NCBI GenBank assembly: GCA_020081605.1
Contig: JAHREC010000016.1
Span: 868,001 to 932,000 of the forward strand
Direction: 5' to 3'
From: Albifimbria verrucaria
Lineage: Eukaryota > Ascomycota > Sordariomycetes > Hypocreales > Stachybotryaceae
DNA: 64,000 nt
Part shown: piece by piece, positions 47,146-58,424 of the stretch
Position numbering within the stretch: position 1 is the stretch's first letter
Layout: every line of letters starts with the position of its first letter
Translations under genes and position numbers: made by a program
Notes under the pieces: model-generated
The model's database searches: none
The model's input: the letters and a program-made list of their open reading frames with translations, nothing else
Told to the model about the DNA's origin: nothing

Positions 47146-48632
47146 ATGAGCGAGCCAACTTTGAGCAAGAAGGCCAGTCACGACGAGGGTGGACCCCTGT
47201 CCTTGAGACTGCTACTGAATTTGAGGTCATTGAGCATGACAAGACTGGCAACGTACAGCGGCGCTGGCTGCACACGCCGGATAATCGCGTGACCCCGTGA
47301 GTATCACACAAGACGTGGTGTTCTCAAGGCCAAACCGACTAACAACTCGTAGATTCTGGAAAAGGGTAAATCCAATGGGCTGCTTTATCGATCTATGCGC
47401 GAGTGGCGCAAGATCCTTTCAGACTCGTTTCTGCCCGTGGGCTTCCCGCACTCCGTCTCTGGCGACTATCTCGCATACCAGACCTACGACTCCTGCAGGC
47501 CTTCTTCTCCACCATCACCAGCCTGCTGGCCAGCCGTGCCCTCCTGCAGGGTCTGGGTGTCGGCGACGCTAACTCTTCTGCCACGTTCGCCATGCTGCTC
47601 ACTATTCTCAAGGATGCCATGTCCCGCGTCGCCACTATTGTGTTTGCCCACCGCTTCGGCCTTCGCATCGAACCTGACGCCAAACGCTATCGCTTCCTCG
47701 CTGACCTCTTCAACGACACGGCCTTTTTTCTGGAGCTTTGGAGCCCATATCTCGGCTCCTGGGGTAAGGTTGTTGCGCTGAGCACGGGAGAAGCACTGCG
47801 TGCTCTTTGTGGTATTGCGGCGGGCGCGAGCAAGGCTGCTTTGAGTGTCCATTTCGCAAAACACGACAATCTAGCTGAACTCAACGCGAAAGAAGCCAGT
47901 CAAGAGACGGCTGTTGGACTGGTCGGCTTGCTTGTTGGAACTATTGCGGTCAAGTATGTGGAAGACCACCACCAGGTCGTGTGCTTGACGGTGGTTCTTG
48001 TCTTTGCTCATCTTCTCATGAACTACCTCGGTGTTCGCAGTGTGATCATGGACAATTTCAACCGCCAGCGCGCCAACATTTTCTTTTCCGAATACCTCGA
48101 CAGCGGCAAGATTTTGTCACCAGCGGAAGTCGCACAGCGGGAACGTATCCTCTTCTGGGATCTGCCAATCCAGGGGCCTGGCAGAGAGAGGGTTGCCCGT
48201 ATCGAATTCGCCCAGAGTTACGGCCACGCTATGAGTGCCTCCTCTACCGGTCGCAGCATCGCTGTTTTGCACGGTGAGATGGACTTGACAGCCTTATCCT
48301 TGGACCGCTCCGGCCGTGTGCTGCTTGTCAAGCTCCTCCTCAACAAAGACGCCGAGCCAGCCGATGCCCTAACCGCTTGGTTCGAGGCGATTCGCCTGGC
48401 CCGAAAGTTGAATGGAAAAGTATCCGAGCTTTCTAGTAACGCTACAATCGCGGAAACGAAAGCCGCTCTCCTTACGCTAAATGCCAAGCCTGAGACGCCT
48501 CGCAGCATGGTACGTGATGAGCAGTTTTGGGAGAAGGTGGCCGAGAAGGGGTGGGATGTAGAGACACAGTTGCTGGAGACATGTGCGCCCGTGCGTGTGA
48601 GCTTCAGAGGAAAGGAGCGCAAGGATAAGTGA
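47146..48632 (+). CDS. RUS1/DUF647 family protein (ROOT UVB SENSITIVE homologue)
   Basis: In plants RUS proteins are linked to vitamin B6 balance and UV-B response; the fungal role is unknown. Visible are SDSFLPVGFPHSVSGDYLAYQ, then LQAFFSTITSLLASRALLQGLGVGD, LTILKDAMSRVATIVFAHRFG, DAKRYRFLADLFNDTAFFLEL, TGEALRALCGIAAGASKAALS and NYLGVRSVIMDNFNRQRANI, the family's core order with several hydrophobic segments, then a soluble C-terminal region. I set the start at ATG 47146 (MSEPTLSKKASHDEGG). -1 slips at C runs 47194-47197 and 47492-47493 are needed, and an intron (GTGAGT at about 47298, acceptor CTCGTAG near 47352) joins to ILEKGKSNGLLYRSMREW. The exon junction also appears one base short. Confidence 0.85.
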
Positions 48633-48961
48633 ACAAGTTGTGGTGATGGTGACGAACGTTACGAGACACGATTGATGATCTGGATGTCGCGGAACAGCTA
48701 CACGGACCTAGAGTCGCTCTAGCTAAAGGTAGATGCCAGTTTACTGTACAATATAGACAGAACACAATACACAACGAAGAAAATACAACAGTTTGACTGT
48801 AATTGTGGGAGATTTATCTACTCCAGGACCCATCGCCCCTCGTCTTTTGTACAACCCATGTCTATAATTATTGATGTACCAAACGCCTTCCCATGGTATC
48901 ACATAGATTTACAGTTATTGATACATTTCGTTTCTCTTCAGCCACCCAGCGCACTGAGGAA
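48633..48961. other. Convergent 3' region of RUS1 and heme lyase genes
   Basis: AT-rich 3' flanks of two convergent genes, with no other element recognised. Confidence 0.5.
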
Positions 48962-49822
48962 CTAAGCCAGACCGGTCCACTTCATGGCTCGCATCTTGAC
49001 GCCCTCCCAGGTGTTCAGCTTAGGGCGGACATCAAGGTAGAAGCTTGGTCCGGCCTTGCCGTCTGGTCGCCCGGCGTAGAAGTCGATCACGTAGTCCACG
49101 CGGGTGCCGCAGCGGTCGATGACCCAGTCGTGTCGATCGAAGGGCGCTTGGTAGCCCAGGATGGTGTTGAAGCGGGCAGTCGGGGTCATGCGCTCCATCT
49201 TGTTGGCGAAGGACTCGAGTTTCGGGCCGCCGCATCTACAAAGCAATTAGCATATCGTTCGGGTGAATGCGTTGGTTACCGCATGGCTGTACTGACTTTG
49301 ACTCGGCCAGGTAGGGCTTCTCCCACTTCTGGATCTCGTGCCACGCCCGCTCATTGACGGCGTTGTGAATTGGTACAACGGTCTTCATGTCCGTCTCCCT
49401 CGCATCGTAGCCCTTGCGCTTCATCGCCTCGAAGAACATCTTTTCCGAGGGTATACCCAATTGCCGGACTCATGCGCGCCAGACTCAATCTCCGCATTGG
49501 CCGAAGCACCATGCTCGACGGGACAGGCGGCAGGGCCAGTGGTTCGCGGGATGGTGGAGATGACGCGATCAGTGCCGAGGCCGTCATGTGCAGACACGGC
49601 TGCTGATGGTACAGGCTGCGAAGTTGAAGCGGACGACGACCAAGGGAGGTAGGAGCCGAAGGTTTGCGTCCAGGACTGGGAGGTCGGAGCTGGTGATTTA
49701 TGGTCTACAGGACATTGGGCGGGTTGAACCTTGCTGGCCTCGCTTGCGCGGGCTTGTGCGAGCCAGGCATCACGGGCCTTGTGGTCGACGGGGCAGGCGG
49801 ACTCGGAGGTTTTGTCAGCCAT
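48962..49822 (-). CDS. CYC3: Holocytochrome c synthase (cytochrome c heme lyase)
   Basis: Attaches heme to apocytochrome c in the mitochondrial intermembrane space. The start at 49822 (MADKTSESACPVDHKARDAW) shows three CP-type heme-binding motifs (ACPVDH, QCPVDH, ACPVEH) in the N-terminal 110 residues. The conserved catalytic region follows: GNWVYPSEKMFFEAMKRKG, VVPIHNAVNERAWHEIQKWE, then intron 49236-49296 between ES-K and CGGPKLESFANKMERMTP, ARFNTILGYQAPFDRHDWVI, VDYVIDFYAG and SFYLDVRPKLNTWEG. A -1 slip at G run 49449-49451 (plus letters) breaks the frame just before SEKMFF. The length of about 265 residues fits the family. The core includes the EM/His regions known to bind heme in the human enzyme (HNAVNERAW). 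Confidence 0.93.
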
Positions 49823-50612
49823 GATTGTTGACTCTGCGACAAATTGTCGAGCTGGGCCTTTGGCGAGGATGTCGAGATTGTTGATTGCTAATTGTTAATC
49901 AACGGATGGCCGGCCTACACCGGCTCCATCATCAAAAAGTTTCTAGCCGTGGTTTTACCGAGAGAGCTTTCCACTATCTTATCAGTGATAAGCACATGCA
50001 TCTCGAGGATCACTTTTGACTAGCTTATCTATCTGAACTTTTAGGAAATAGTCGATCGTCTTCAGTTACGGAGATTACTACCTATGCCTACTCCTAGGAG
50101 AAGTAAAAACATGGATCGAGGGGCAGAGGTAAAAAAATGGTCCGCATAAGATGCTTTAAGAATGATTCATACGTTGTTTCAATAAATTACATCATCGCCT
50201 GTCGAGGTGGCCGATCGTACTGATCACCTCATCTATGGCTTTGCACTTACACGATCGCAAATCGGTATGGAGCACTCTGGTCTACAGCTCATCAGGGTGA
50301 CATCTAAGGCTCGCCACTGTGCCACACAGAACAACGTAGAATGATATCTTACCGCTGCAACTAGCATTGCGTTATGCGGGTAAGATGGGAAGACGGTCCA
50401 CATTACTTTGTTAGATCATGCTTTATGAAATCATAGGCCGCTCGAGTGAAGTCATCCGGATGACGTCGAACACTGCGCGCTGAGCTACAAAACCGCCCTC
50501 AAATCTCTGTTAAAACGCCTTCTCTGTCTTTCAATCAATATAATTGTCAATCACAACACGAATATACTCACCTGAAACATACATCTTTGTCTCTCTTATC
50601 TGTATCACCACA
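49823..50612. other. Divergent promoter region, heme lyase and small hydrophilic protein
   Basis: No gene. It serves two divergent starts (minus 49822, plus 50613). The repeated ATCCGGATGACGT-like sequence near 50455-50465 contains a CRE/AP-1-like TGACGT core, which is weak evidence. Confidence 0.45.
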
Positions 50613-51252
50613 ATGTCTTCCTACGAGCAGATCGCAAAGCAAGCTGAGGCCGATCTCAACACCTACCAGGCCAAGACCGGCAACGCCCGGGCTCAGGGCC
50701 TCGATGACGCTGGCGTCAACTCATATGTCGAGAAGAAGTTTGAGAACGCTGGCGTTCAGTACGGTGACGAGCTGAGCACCAACGCCGGCTACAACAAGCG
50801 TATCCCAGAGAGTGAAGGTGGCGAGCTCGATGATCGTGGTCGGTAAGTTTTATTCACTTGGACGATGTGGAAATGATTACAGAAGCTGACTTGCTCTCAG
50901 TCAAACTCGTGGCCAGCACTTTGAGGGCGAGGGTGGCCCCAGGGACAAGCTCAACCAGGCCTACGCCGACCGTGGCGGCTACAACGACAACGATGTCGTG
51001 CCTGGCCGAGTCAACAAAGTCATGGGTGAGGGCAGTCTCGGTGGCATCATCAACGAAGGCCAGGAGGCTGTGCAGTCCAACGTTGGTCGTAACCCTCCGG
51101 GCCCTGGTGGCTCCCGGTTCAAGGGTGAGGACTACTACAACCCCGAGAGCGTCCCGGACAGCATCTCAGCTGAAGGCCAGGTGCCTCCTGAGAGTGTAGT
51201 TTCGGCTAGCAGGGAGTCGGAGGGCTATGGGGACAAGAGGACTGAGCTGTAA
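50613..51252 (+). CDS. Small hydrophilic glycine-rich protein, stress-type, function unknown
   Basis: The start at 50613 (MSSYEQIAKQAEADLNTYQA) and intron 50843-50900 (donor GTAAGT, acceptor CTCTCAG) give about 193 residues. The protein is very hydrophilic, lacks cysteine and tryptophan, and has repeated glycine/proline/aspartate stretches (ESEGGELDDRGR-QTRGQHFEGEGGP, GRNPPGPGGSRFKGEDYYNP). This looks like an intrinsically disordered, LEA-like or conidiation/stress-associated fungal protein. I do not know an assigned function. The frames need no indel correction. High glutamine/glycine content and clean coding frame suggest strong expression, but that is inference. Confidence 0.75.
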
Positions 51253-52202
51253 AGTTATGAGAAAGGCTGAAAGTGTACCTGTACGAGTATCATGAAAATT
51301 ATTTAATGATGAACCAGTGTAAAACTATGCACAACTATAATTGAGATGGGTGAATTTACCGCGCAGGGTACTGACCAATGTAGACGGTGCTGACCACAGC
51401 AGCCTTGACTTACTCCATGCAGGCCGAGATACAAACTACGCCTGAGAGTATTAAGGTTGTGGCCAGAGCAGTTCTGACGCCATAAGATTTAAGGAGGCTC
51501 CTTAAGCCCCACGGGAAGAAGACATTCCAATGGGTTAAAGAGTTGGCTGGTTGCGTTGTGGATGAAGGGGAGCCATGAGGGCAAGAGACCTTTCACTTGA
51601 GCTTTTGTGTCAAAAGCTGGTCACAGGTCGGCTCTTAGGGGCTCAAGCTCCCTCTACTGAACTCCTGCTCTGGAAGTTAAATAGTCTAGAGAGAAATGGG
51701 GTTTCACCCCGCACTCTATAACCACTATGTGTATGGGCTGTTCTATGATACGCCCGAGGAGCAGTCGATGATCTTTTGGTAAACCTCCCTGCAATGCAAT
51801 TCCAATATACATGTGATTGCTATCTTGGCTCCCTTCTAACGATTGACATCCTAATTGCTTGTTCGCAGCGTCAATCACACGGTGCAAGCTGTACCATAAC
51901 TCATGACTTTGACTTCGACATGGGTTCGTGCACCTTTTGCAACCCCGGAATCTGCTCTAGCAGGTTGCTGTGCACGGTCATTGGATGCTCGTCAAGCACA
52001 GCCTCATGCTTTTTATTTTGTCGCCATATTCAGTCCAAAGGCGCGCATGAGCGGGTACAGTACTCGATACATACGTCACACCCTATGCGCAACAGGCATG
52101 TTGTATAACTATCCCACCAATCATCGAGCTCTGCTTACGCTCTCCGAATAATAACTTCATAAACAAGCTTAGCTCCAGCTTATCCAGTTCCTTTTCCATT
52201 CA
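51253..52202. other. Intergenic, upstream of MFS gene
   Basis: Frames at 51654-51887, 51776-52108 and 51903-52151 overlap and lack motifs. Nothing else recognised. Confidence 0.5.
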
Positions 52203-54144
52203 ATGTCATGGCCTTTTGCCATTTCACCTGTCGAGAAAATGTCATCCCAAACAGTTATTGAACAGCCGCTGGGCCAATCCACCTTATTTGAGGACACGGC
52301 GCGCTCAGAGCGACCAGGACCTAGAGAGAACTTCGAGATTGAAGAAAATCAGGATGGCCGCAACGAAGAGGATGGCACTTATCCTTCGGGACCAAAGCTG
52401 TGGTTGACGATGACCTCGCTTTGTATTACGTCTTTTCTTAGTGGACTGGTCAGTTCTCTCACCATGCACAACTTGCAATATTTCTATCTCTTTAGAGTGC
52501 AGCAAAGAGAAACAAGGAGCTGACCGGTGCCGAAGGACCTGGCGATTGTCGCAGTGACAATTCCCAGTCTAACCAACGAATTCAAGACAATAGAGGACAT
52601 TGGATGGTACACAGCTGCCTAGTAAGTAGTCTCGCTGATTATGCCCTTTGAGATCACACTTTTGAGACTCCGGTTCTTTAGTGGCATGACTATGAGTGCT
52701 TTTGTCTTTTGTAAGTTGATCCGACAACAATGAAGCATTCACACACCCACTGAAACCCAAGTCTAGCTTTGGTCAAATCTACAATGTCTTCTCTACTAAA
52801 AGAATCTTCCTGGTCGGCATTGTTCTTTTCGAAATTGGCTCGCTTATTTGCACATTGGCGCCCACTTCAGCCGTCTTCATCCTCGGCCGCGCATTAAGCG
52901 GCCTCGGCCGTGGCGCAATCAATGGCGGCATGTTCAAGCTACTGCGTTTCTGCTTTCCCCTCTCGAAGCAAGCTCTCGTCACCAGCGTTGTTGGAGGAGT
53001 TCAGAGCGTAGGCCTGGTCTTGGCGCCTACCATTGGCGGCGGATTGGTCGATGCTATTTCCTGGAGAGCTTGTTTCGGTATCAACCTGCCCTTGGGGTTA
53101 TCTGCATCGTCCTCACTGCCTTTGGCACTCACGATCCGGTCATAAATCCCAACGATGCCCTGTCACTAAAGGAAAAATTGAAGAAGATTGAACTGACTGG
53201 AACGTTACTGATGGTGCCAGCAATCACTATTTTGCTCATGGCTTTGCAGTGGGGAGGAACCAAGTACGGCTGGGGTAACTGGAGAATTATCTTACTTCTC
53301 GTCCTGAGTGTCGCGTTGCTCGCTGGCTTTGGCTACTTGCAGTATCGACAAGGCGATAATGCCATGCTGCCACCAAAGATTTTGAAACAACGGAGCATTC
53401 TTGCCGGTATGTGGTTCGGAGCATGCAGCGAGGGGTTCTCGCTGTCACAGAGTACTACATGTCTATCTACTTCCAGGGCGTCCGAGGTGTCTCGGCAACC
53501 CAATCAGGATCGCTGGCGCTGCCTATGGTTGGTGGTTTGATGATTACAAGCATCGCCTCGGGCATCGGTACCACTTGGCTCGGATATTACTACCGTAAGT
53601 CGAACCATGCCGTCTACCCAACTTGTTCAATGCTGACAGGTTACCCAGCATTCATGTTAGGCACCAGCATACTAACACCTATAGCCTCGGGGCTCCTCAC
53701 TACTATTAATCTTACCGAACAGGTTGGCAAAGCGGCTGCTCTTCTTGCTTTCCTCGGCGCTGCCGTTGGCCTCGGTCTTCAAGGCCCCTAGTTGCTTTGC
53801 AGGCTGTCTTGTCCGTTGATGAGGTCTCCATGGGCGGCGCTGTGCTTAATTGCGGAGCTGGCATGGGATCTGCCTTGTGGATCTGTGCATCGGCTACGTT
53901 GTTCCAGAGTCGTCTCGTCGAAGAAGTCGAGAATTCTTCTCCTGGGGTCAACATCACTGCTGTGACAAATTCGGGGCTTTCGGACTTGCACACGGCTATC
54001 GGCCCCGAGAGACTAGGCAGCGTCCTGTCTGGCTATGAGAATGCGGTCGTACAAACATTGTACATTCCGCTGGCCTTGGCGTTGCTTACAATTATAGGTT
54101 CGTTGGCCATGGAAAGAAAGTCTATCAAGAAGAAACAGTCGTGA
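52203..54144 (+). CDS. MFS exporter, DHA2 (14-TMS drug:H+ antiporter) type
   Basis: A plasma-membrane efflux carrier of the family that includes fungal toxin and drug exporters. A polar N-terminus precedes WLTMTSLCITSFLSGL. Intron 52449-52535 leads to DLAIVAVTIPSLTNEF and DIGWYTAA-YGMTMSAF across another intron (GTAAGT at 52621). Then come FGQIYNVFSTKRIFLVGIVL, ILGRALSGLGRGAINGG, the antiporter motif C segment GLVLAPTIGGGLVD, SWRACFGINLPLG, and late helices ending AMERKSIKKKQS. -1 slips are at G runs 53094-53097 and 53432-53435, C run 53785-53788, and probably a T run at the third exon junction (about 52708). The substrate is unknown. It is convergent with a Zn2Cys6 gene, which may regulate it. 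Confidence 0.85.
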
Positions 54145-54466
54145 GATCACAAGGCAACAAAAGTTTGGGAGGCCACTACATTTCAGAAGCGAGAGGTCTG
54201 ATTGTTCAAGGGCTGGGCACGCTCGAATCCACAATATGGGCCAAGGAAGAATAATAGCCATACCGTATACTAGCCAGAGCGGTCAATATTTCCAACCTAA
54301 GAAATCTAACAATCTAGTGAGCATAATGGCTACACTCAAGTTTTTACAAGGAACAAACTTTTAATCGTCTACAATATTTCTGAAACGTTATTGCCACATT
54401 CTAATCCGTGTTGGGGGCTCATAGCTTCAAGCAATATTCCGGGTCCATTGTCCACAAATCACATCT
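54145..54466. other. 3' flank of the MFS gene
   Basis: Short AT-rich 3' region with nothing recognised. Confidence 0.4.
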
Positions 54467-54778
54467 TTGGACAATTTCCACATTGACCCCATTTCTCTCG
54501 TCTTGACAGACTTTAGTTACATTCTATCATCACGAAAAGCGTGTGGGCAAACCTCATTATTCTTCAGGCAAGAGAAAACAGCTTTTGAAGAACACACACT
54601 GGCGTTTCAAAGCTCGCTGGAGAAGGCCGGCCTCGTCCCTGAGTCGGCCGAGAGCCTCGTTCCCAATGACTTCAAACTCACCATCGCGATCGGCTCTCCT
54701 GAAGGCGTTACTAAACCGATCTGTACTAAGATACGTATGAACTTTCGTCATAGCCCCGCGTCCTCCCCCAACAAATAA
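54467..54778 (+). other. Open frame of 103 codons, possible PEBP-like remnant
   Basis: The stretch AFQSSLEKAGLVPESAESLVP followed by NDFKLTIAIGSPEGVTKPI faintly recalls the N-terminus of phosphatidylethanolamine-binding proteins (an 'LxxAGxxP' helix, then a beta-strand), but the DPDAP and GxHRY-type anchor motifs are absent. The downstream sequence (about 54800-54890) gives no continuation I can read. It may be a decayed gene, or chance. Confidence 0.2.
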
Positions 54779-55334
54779 TTATAGGAACATTAGCAGAGGG
54801 AGATGGCTCAGCCTTTGACCTGGAATTATGGGCCGGTATGACTTTGTTAGCTATAACGATCCAATTTTGGGTGCCTGGAAGTCGAGGATAACCAACCGAG
54901 AATCTAGTTATTAGGATCGATTAGTATAATAATGTCATCTAGAGCAGAATGTGAAATAACTTATCAAGCATATAATTATCATTCAGAGAATTAGAGGCTT
55001 TGAGCTTAATAAGCACTAGATACGAGAAATATTTCTTCATTCGCCCATTGAACCAGTGAGGAGCTAGTCGTGATGTCTACTCATCAAGGCACATCACTGC
55101 ACACAAGAAAAACGGCACTATACTAGAACTTAAACAATAATATGAACTATAATTTGAAGAGTAGTTAAAGTAATTTGTTTCGAAACAATGGTTGAAGCAC
55201 ACAACAATTCAAGTTGTAGTGGCAGAGTCCTTAAGTTTTATAAATTTTGATAGTATATAGAAAGTTGAATCAAGCAACATAAGTCAAATGCAAAGTGGTT
55301 TTCTCTCCATAGGCAATAGAGATAACCCACCACA
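54779..55334. other. AT-rich intergenic
   Basis: Very AT-rich, no frame of interest. It could be a 3' flank or a decayed stretch. Confidence 0.4.
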
Positions 55335-58300
55335 CTACATAAATATAGTCTTAAATGCTTCCTCCGCACGTTCAAATCTTTGTACCAGGGGTACTAGATA
55401 AATGTGCTGGCCTTCTTTCCTGTGAGATAATACCTGTGTCAAATACTGAATAAACTCTTTCATAGCCTTAGAAGCTCTCATTCTCATGATATTCAGTTCA
55501 CTTTGAATCCCTGCCCGGTTACCTGTTAGAGTTGAGCAGTATCTCACAAGAAATCGCTCTACTGCATCTTCCAGAGCCGCACCAACTGCAAAATCAAAGT
55601 AAGATTGTACATGGTATGCAGGCTCATGCAGGGCGGATACTCTCATAGCCAGCCAAATGCTCTCTAAAAGTAACTCCAGCGTCAGTCTGGATCCTACAGT
55701 AACTGTTGAAGCTCGAGGCAGGACTTTGTATAGACACCTGAACACAGTGTCGGTTTTCGATGGCCCAATAACATATGGATCGAAGTATGAATCATTCGAG
55801 TATTTCTCACCGAATGTATCCATAGCTATGTTCTTCATATGCTCGCAGATAGATTTTATACAATGTTGATCGGTCTGTCGAGCTGTTGTTTCGATTATTC
55901 TGTTAAGCTTAGTGCAGATACTCCTTAGCCATGTTGACTCCACCAACAATATCTCGGTAAGGCGATGAAACTCCTCGTCTGATCCCAGCCCAACAATCGT
56001 CGGAATATCCAATTCAAGAAATGGAGTCTGGGATAACCAAGATGCTTGCCCTGAGAGTAGGATACCTTCGCCTAGAAGATCCACCAGCTCCGCCCAGCGT
56101 CTTCCCGATCTGTAATGTAAATGCAGATAATTCACTATTAGGTCATCTTCGAGGCATGAGCTATCCAGATGTGCAATAAGACAGCTGGAGGAAGATGGAG
56201 GAGGCAAGATGTTTCGGAATTCTGTTTCAGCAACCTCCCCAGGGCAATAGCATTGCTTAATGTCTCGTACACCAGTTTCTGTTGAAGACGGCTGCAAAAT
56301 CTTTCCAGAAGATCGTGGATTTGGTGAACATCGATTTCCGTATATGCAATAGACACTAGAATACCGAATACGCGAAACGAAACTTCCCTATGATCGTTTT
56401 CATTTGTCGGCGACCATGCATCTTTTGTAAATCTTTTCCCCATTCACTGATCCCAGCTTCCAAGGTTTCCAGGCCCATGAATATCGGCCGCCGGAAGGAG
56501 CCGCGTAACTTATGGCGAGAAATTGTAAGTTGCTCCACACTCCTAATAGACTCATCTAGTGTTTGCGCTTGGTCTATGAATGAAAAAGAGAAAGGCCTTA
56601 TGGATTTTTCAAGACGTTTTTCTGCAGTAACTGTCAAATTGTAGAGGCCTTCTTCAAAACTTTTCAGACTCTCTTGGAAGAGACTGGGAAAATTTTCCTC
56701 GAGTAGGCCTCGAATCCGACCGGTAGCGATTTCCAAAAATCGGTGAAAGGTAGGAGCTTGTCTATTGTAATAGATGCATAGACCCATAAGGCCATTCGAA
56801 CTCGACTGTGGCGATCTAAAACGGCCTGGTAAGCAGCAACCACCCGCGCGTTAGCTTGTTCCTATTTAGAACATCAGCTGGGTTGAATCTATAATGATGG
56901 TCTTCTCACTGGCCTACAATTTGTGATGTCGGAAATTTTAGTGCCTCCGCTTCAGATGTCCACAAGACTGATAGCAAGCAGTATATGAATGTCTTTTGGT
57001 TCGAGGGAGTATCGCTTGCATTGTTCGCGGCAGTCTGTAAGTAGCGAAATAGGCAGATTTCGACATATCGGGAACAAAACCATCCCAAAGACTTTGTGGC
57101 CTTAGCCAGGATCTCGTCGACCCTGTCATCAGGGATGATATTTGGAACAAGGCTACTAGTTCTTCCGTAACCATCGTCGTTAACAAGCCCCCAACCAGCG
57201 CAAAAACGGCAGGCCCTTGTCTAATAAGTTTTAGGTAACTAGACTGTAGCGGATTGAATCTCCAAGGACTTACTGCCCATAAATGTTTGTCTGGATTATT
57301 AGGACCAATGCTGAACCACAAGGAACCGCCCGTGGGGTCCAAATTTACCAATCGCTTCTCTGCATTGGCTATTCGTGTGATATTTGGCTTCTGAAAGTGA
57401 TTGCCGTCTCCAAAGTAAGTTTCTTGCAATCCCAAAACCCCCAAAGCCACGGCAATCTGTACTCTGCTGGACGCATAGGAATTTCGCCCTTCAGAGCTGT
57501 CTCCTGTCTGTTGAGGTGAGACATTAAGACTAGTTGTTGGATGACAGACAGGAGTCTTCGTCGTTAAGAATCTTAAGTTGATAAAGTGATGGCACTGTCC
57601 ATTAAATAAGTCACAATGCAGGAGGAAATAGAGAATTACGTTTGGATTTTGCCTTTACCTTGGAAAATGGATCCGGATTCAATTATATCTAGAAAACGTG
57701 CTTTGACGCACGGCGTCCTCCAGATTTTGGAGTTTGAGTTCTTAAGACAGGCGGCGCAGGGAATACCACCAATGCACTGAAGTGGCTACATTAGTAGTGG
57801 AAGACAAAATAGTGGGTGGATAAGTACTTTGATTCTTGTCCTTCGACATCGAACACAAACACCTCTCAGCTTCGCATTTCTCTGCTCTTTGGTCTGTTTT
57901 GCCGTAAGCTTGCCGCGCCTTCCACCCCTCCTTGCTGGCGGCAAAACCAGTATCGGTTTGTACGTGAAGATGGTTTTGGTTGCAATGTCTCCATGAATAT
58001 TATTGGAAAACATTCCGCTTTGTGAGTTGATAGGGCCTCCACCCAGAGATTGTGTTGCGATATTTGAGAAGTGAAAATTATTGGGAACTGGTATCAAACC
58101 GCTTGTTTCAATATCTGTAGACTCAACTAAGGCAGTATGTAAGCTGGAACTGTCTGGTGCGTTAACACAGAGCGTGTTAGGCCAGTAGCTGTTAGGGTAA
58201 AATGAGTCTAAAGCACCTTCCGCATCATGACTGTTATTATGAACATGGGAATGATGCAAAGAGCTCGTTTGGGGAGGTGAAAAACCTCCATGTACTAAAG

Positions 58301-58424
58301 GTAAACCCACTAGGTCGCTGCTCGACACAGACGGAACGAATGGGTCTATTCTTTCAAGCTGTTCCCATTCAAAATTTGGAATGGGATCGCAAAGAAGGGG
58401 TTCTCTGATAAATATATCACTCAA
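55335..58424 (-). CDS. Zn2Cys6 transcription factor with internal zinc cluster
   Basis: A nuclear regulator. The frame from 58424 holds a long N-terminal region with asparagine/serine-rich, activation-type sequence, then TAKQTKEQRNAKLRG-VCVRCRRTRIK. An intron of about 51 nt (donor GTACTT, acceptor CACTTCAG, about 57771-57821) leads to CIGGIPCAACLKNSN...PC, giving C-x2-C-x6-C-x5-C-x2-C and a distant last cysteine. A second segment at about 57450 (VQIAVALGVLGLQETYFGDG) and downstream parts at 56938-57450, 56356-56787, 56138-56443 and 55335-56297 form the regulatory half, with helical content and no catalytic motif. The zinc cluster is near residue 190 instead of the N-terminus. Several introns or slips are needed downstream. 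A first exon may lie further up (58499-58800), so the start is uncertain. The partner MFS gene is 1.2 kb away. Confidence 0.75.

Noticed and set aside
54467..54890. A complete PEBP gene
   Set aside because: The DPDAP and GxHRY motifs are absent; only a weak N-terminal likeness remains.
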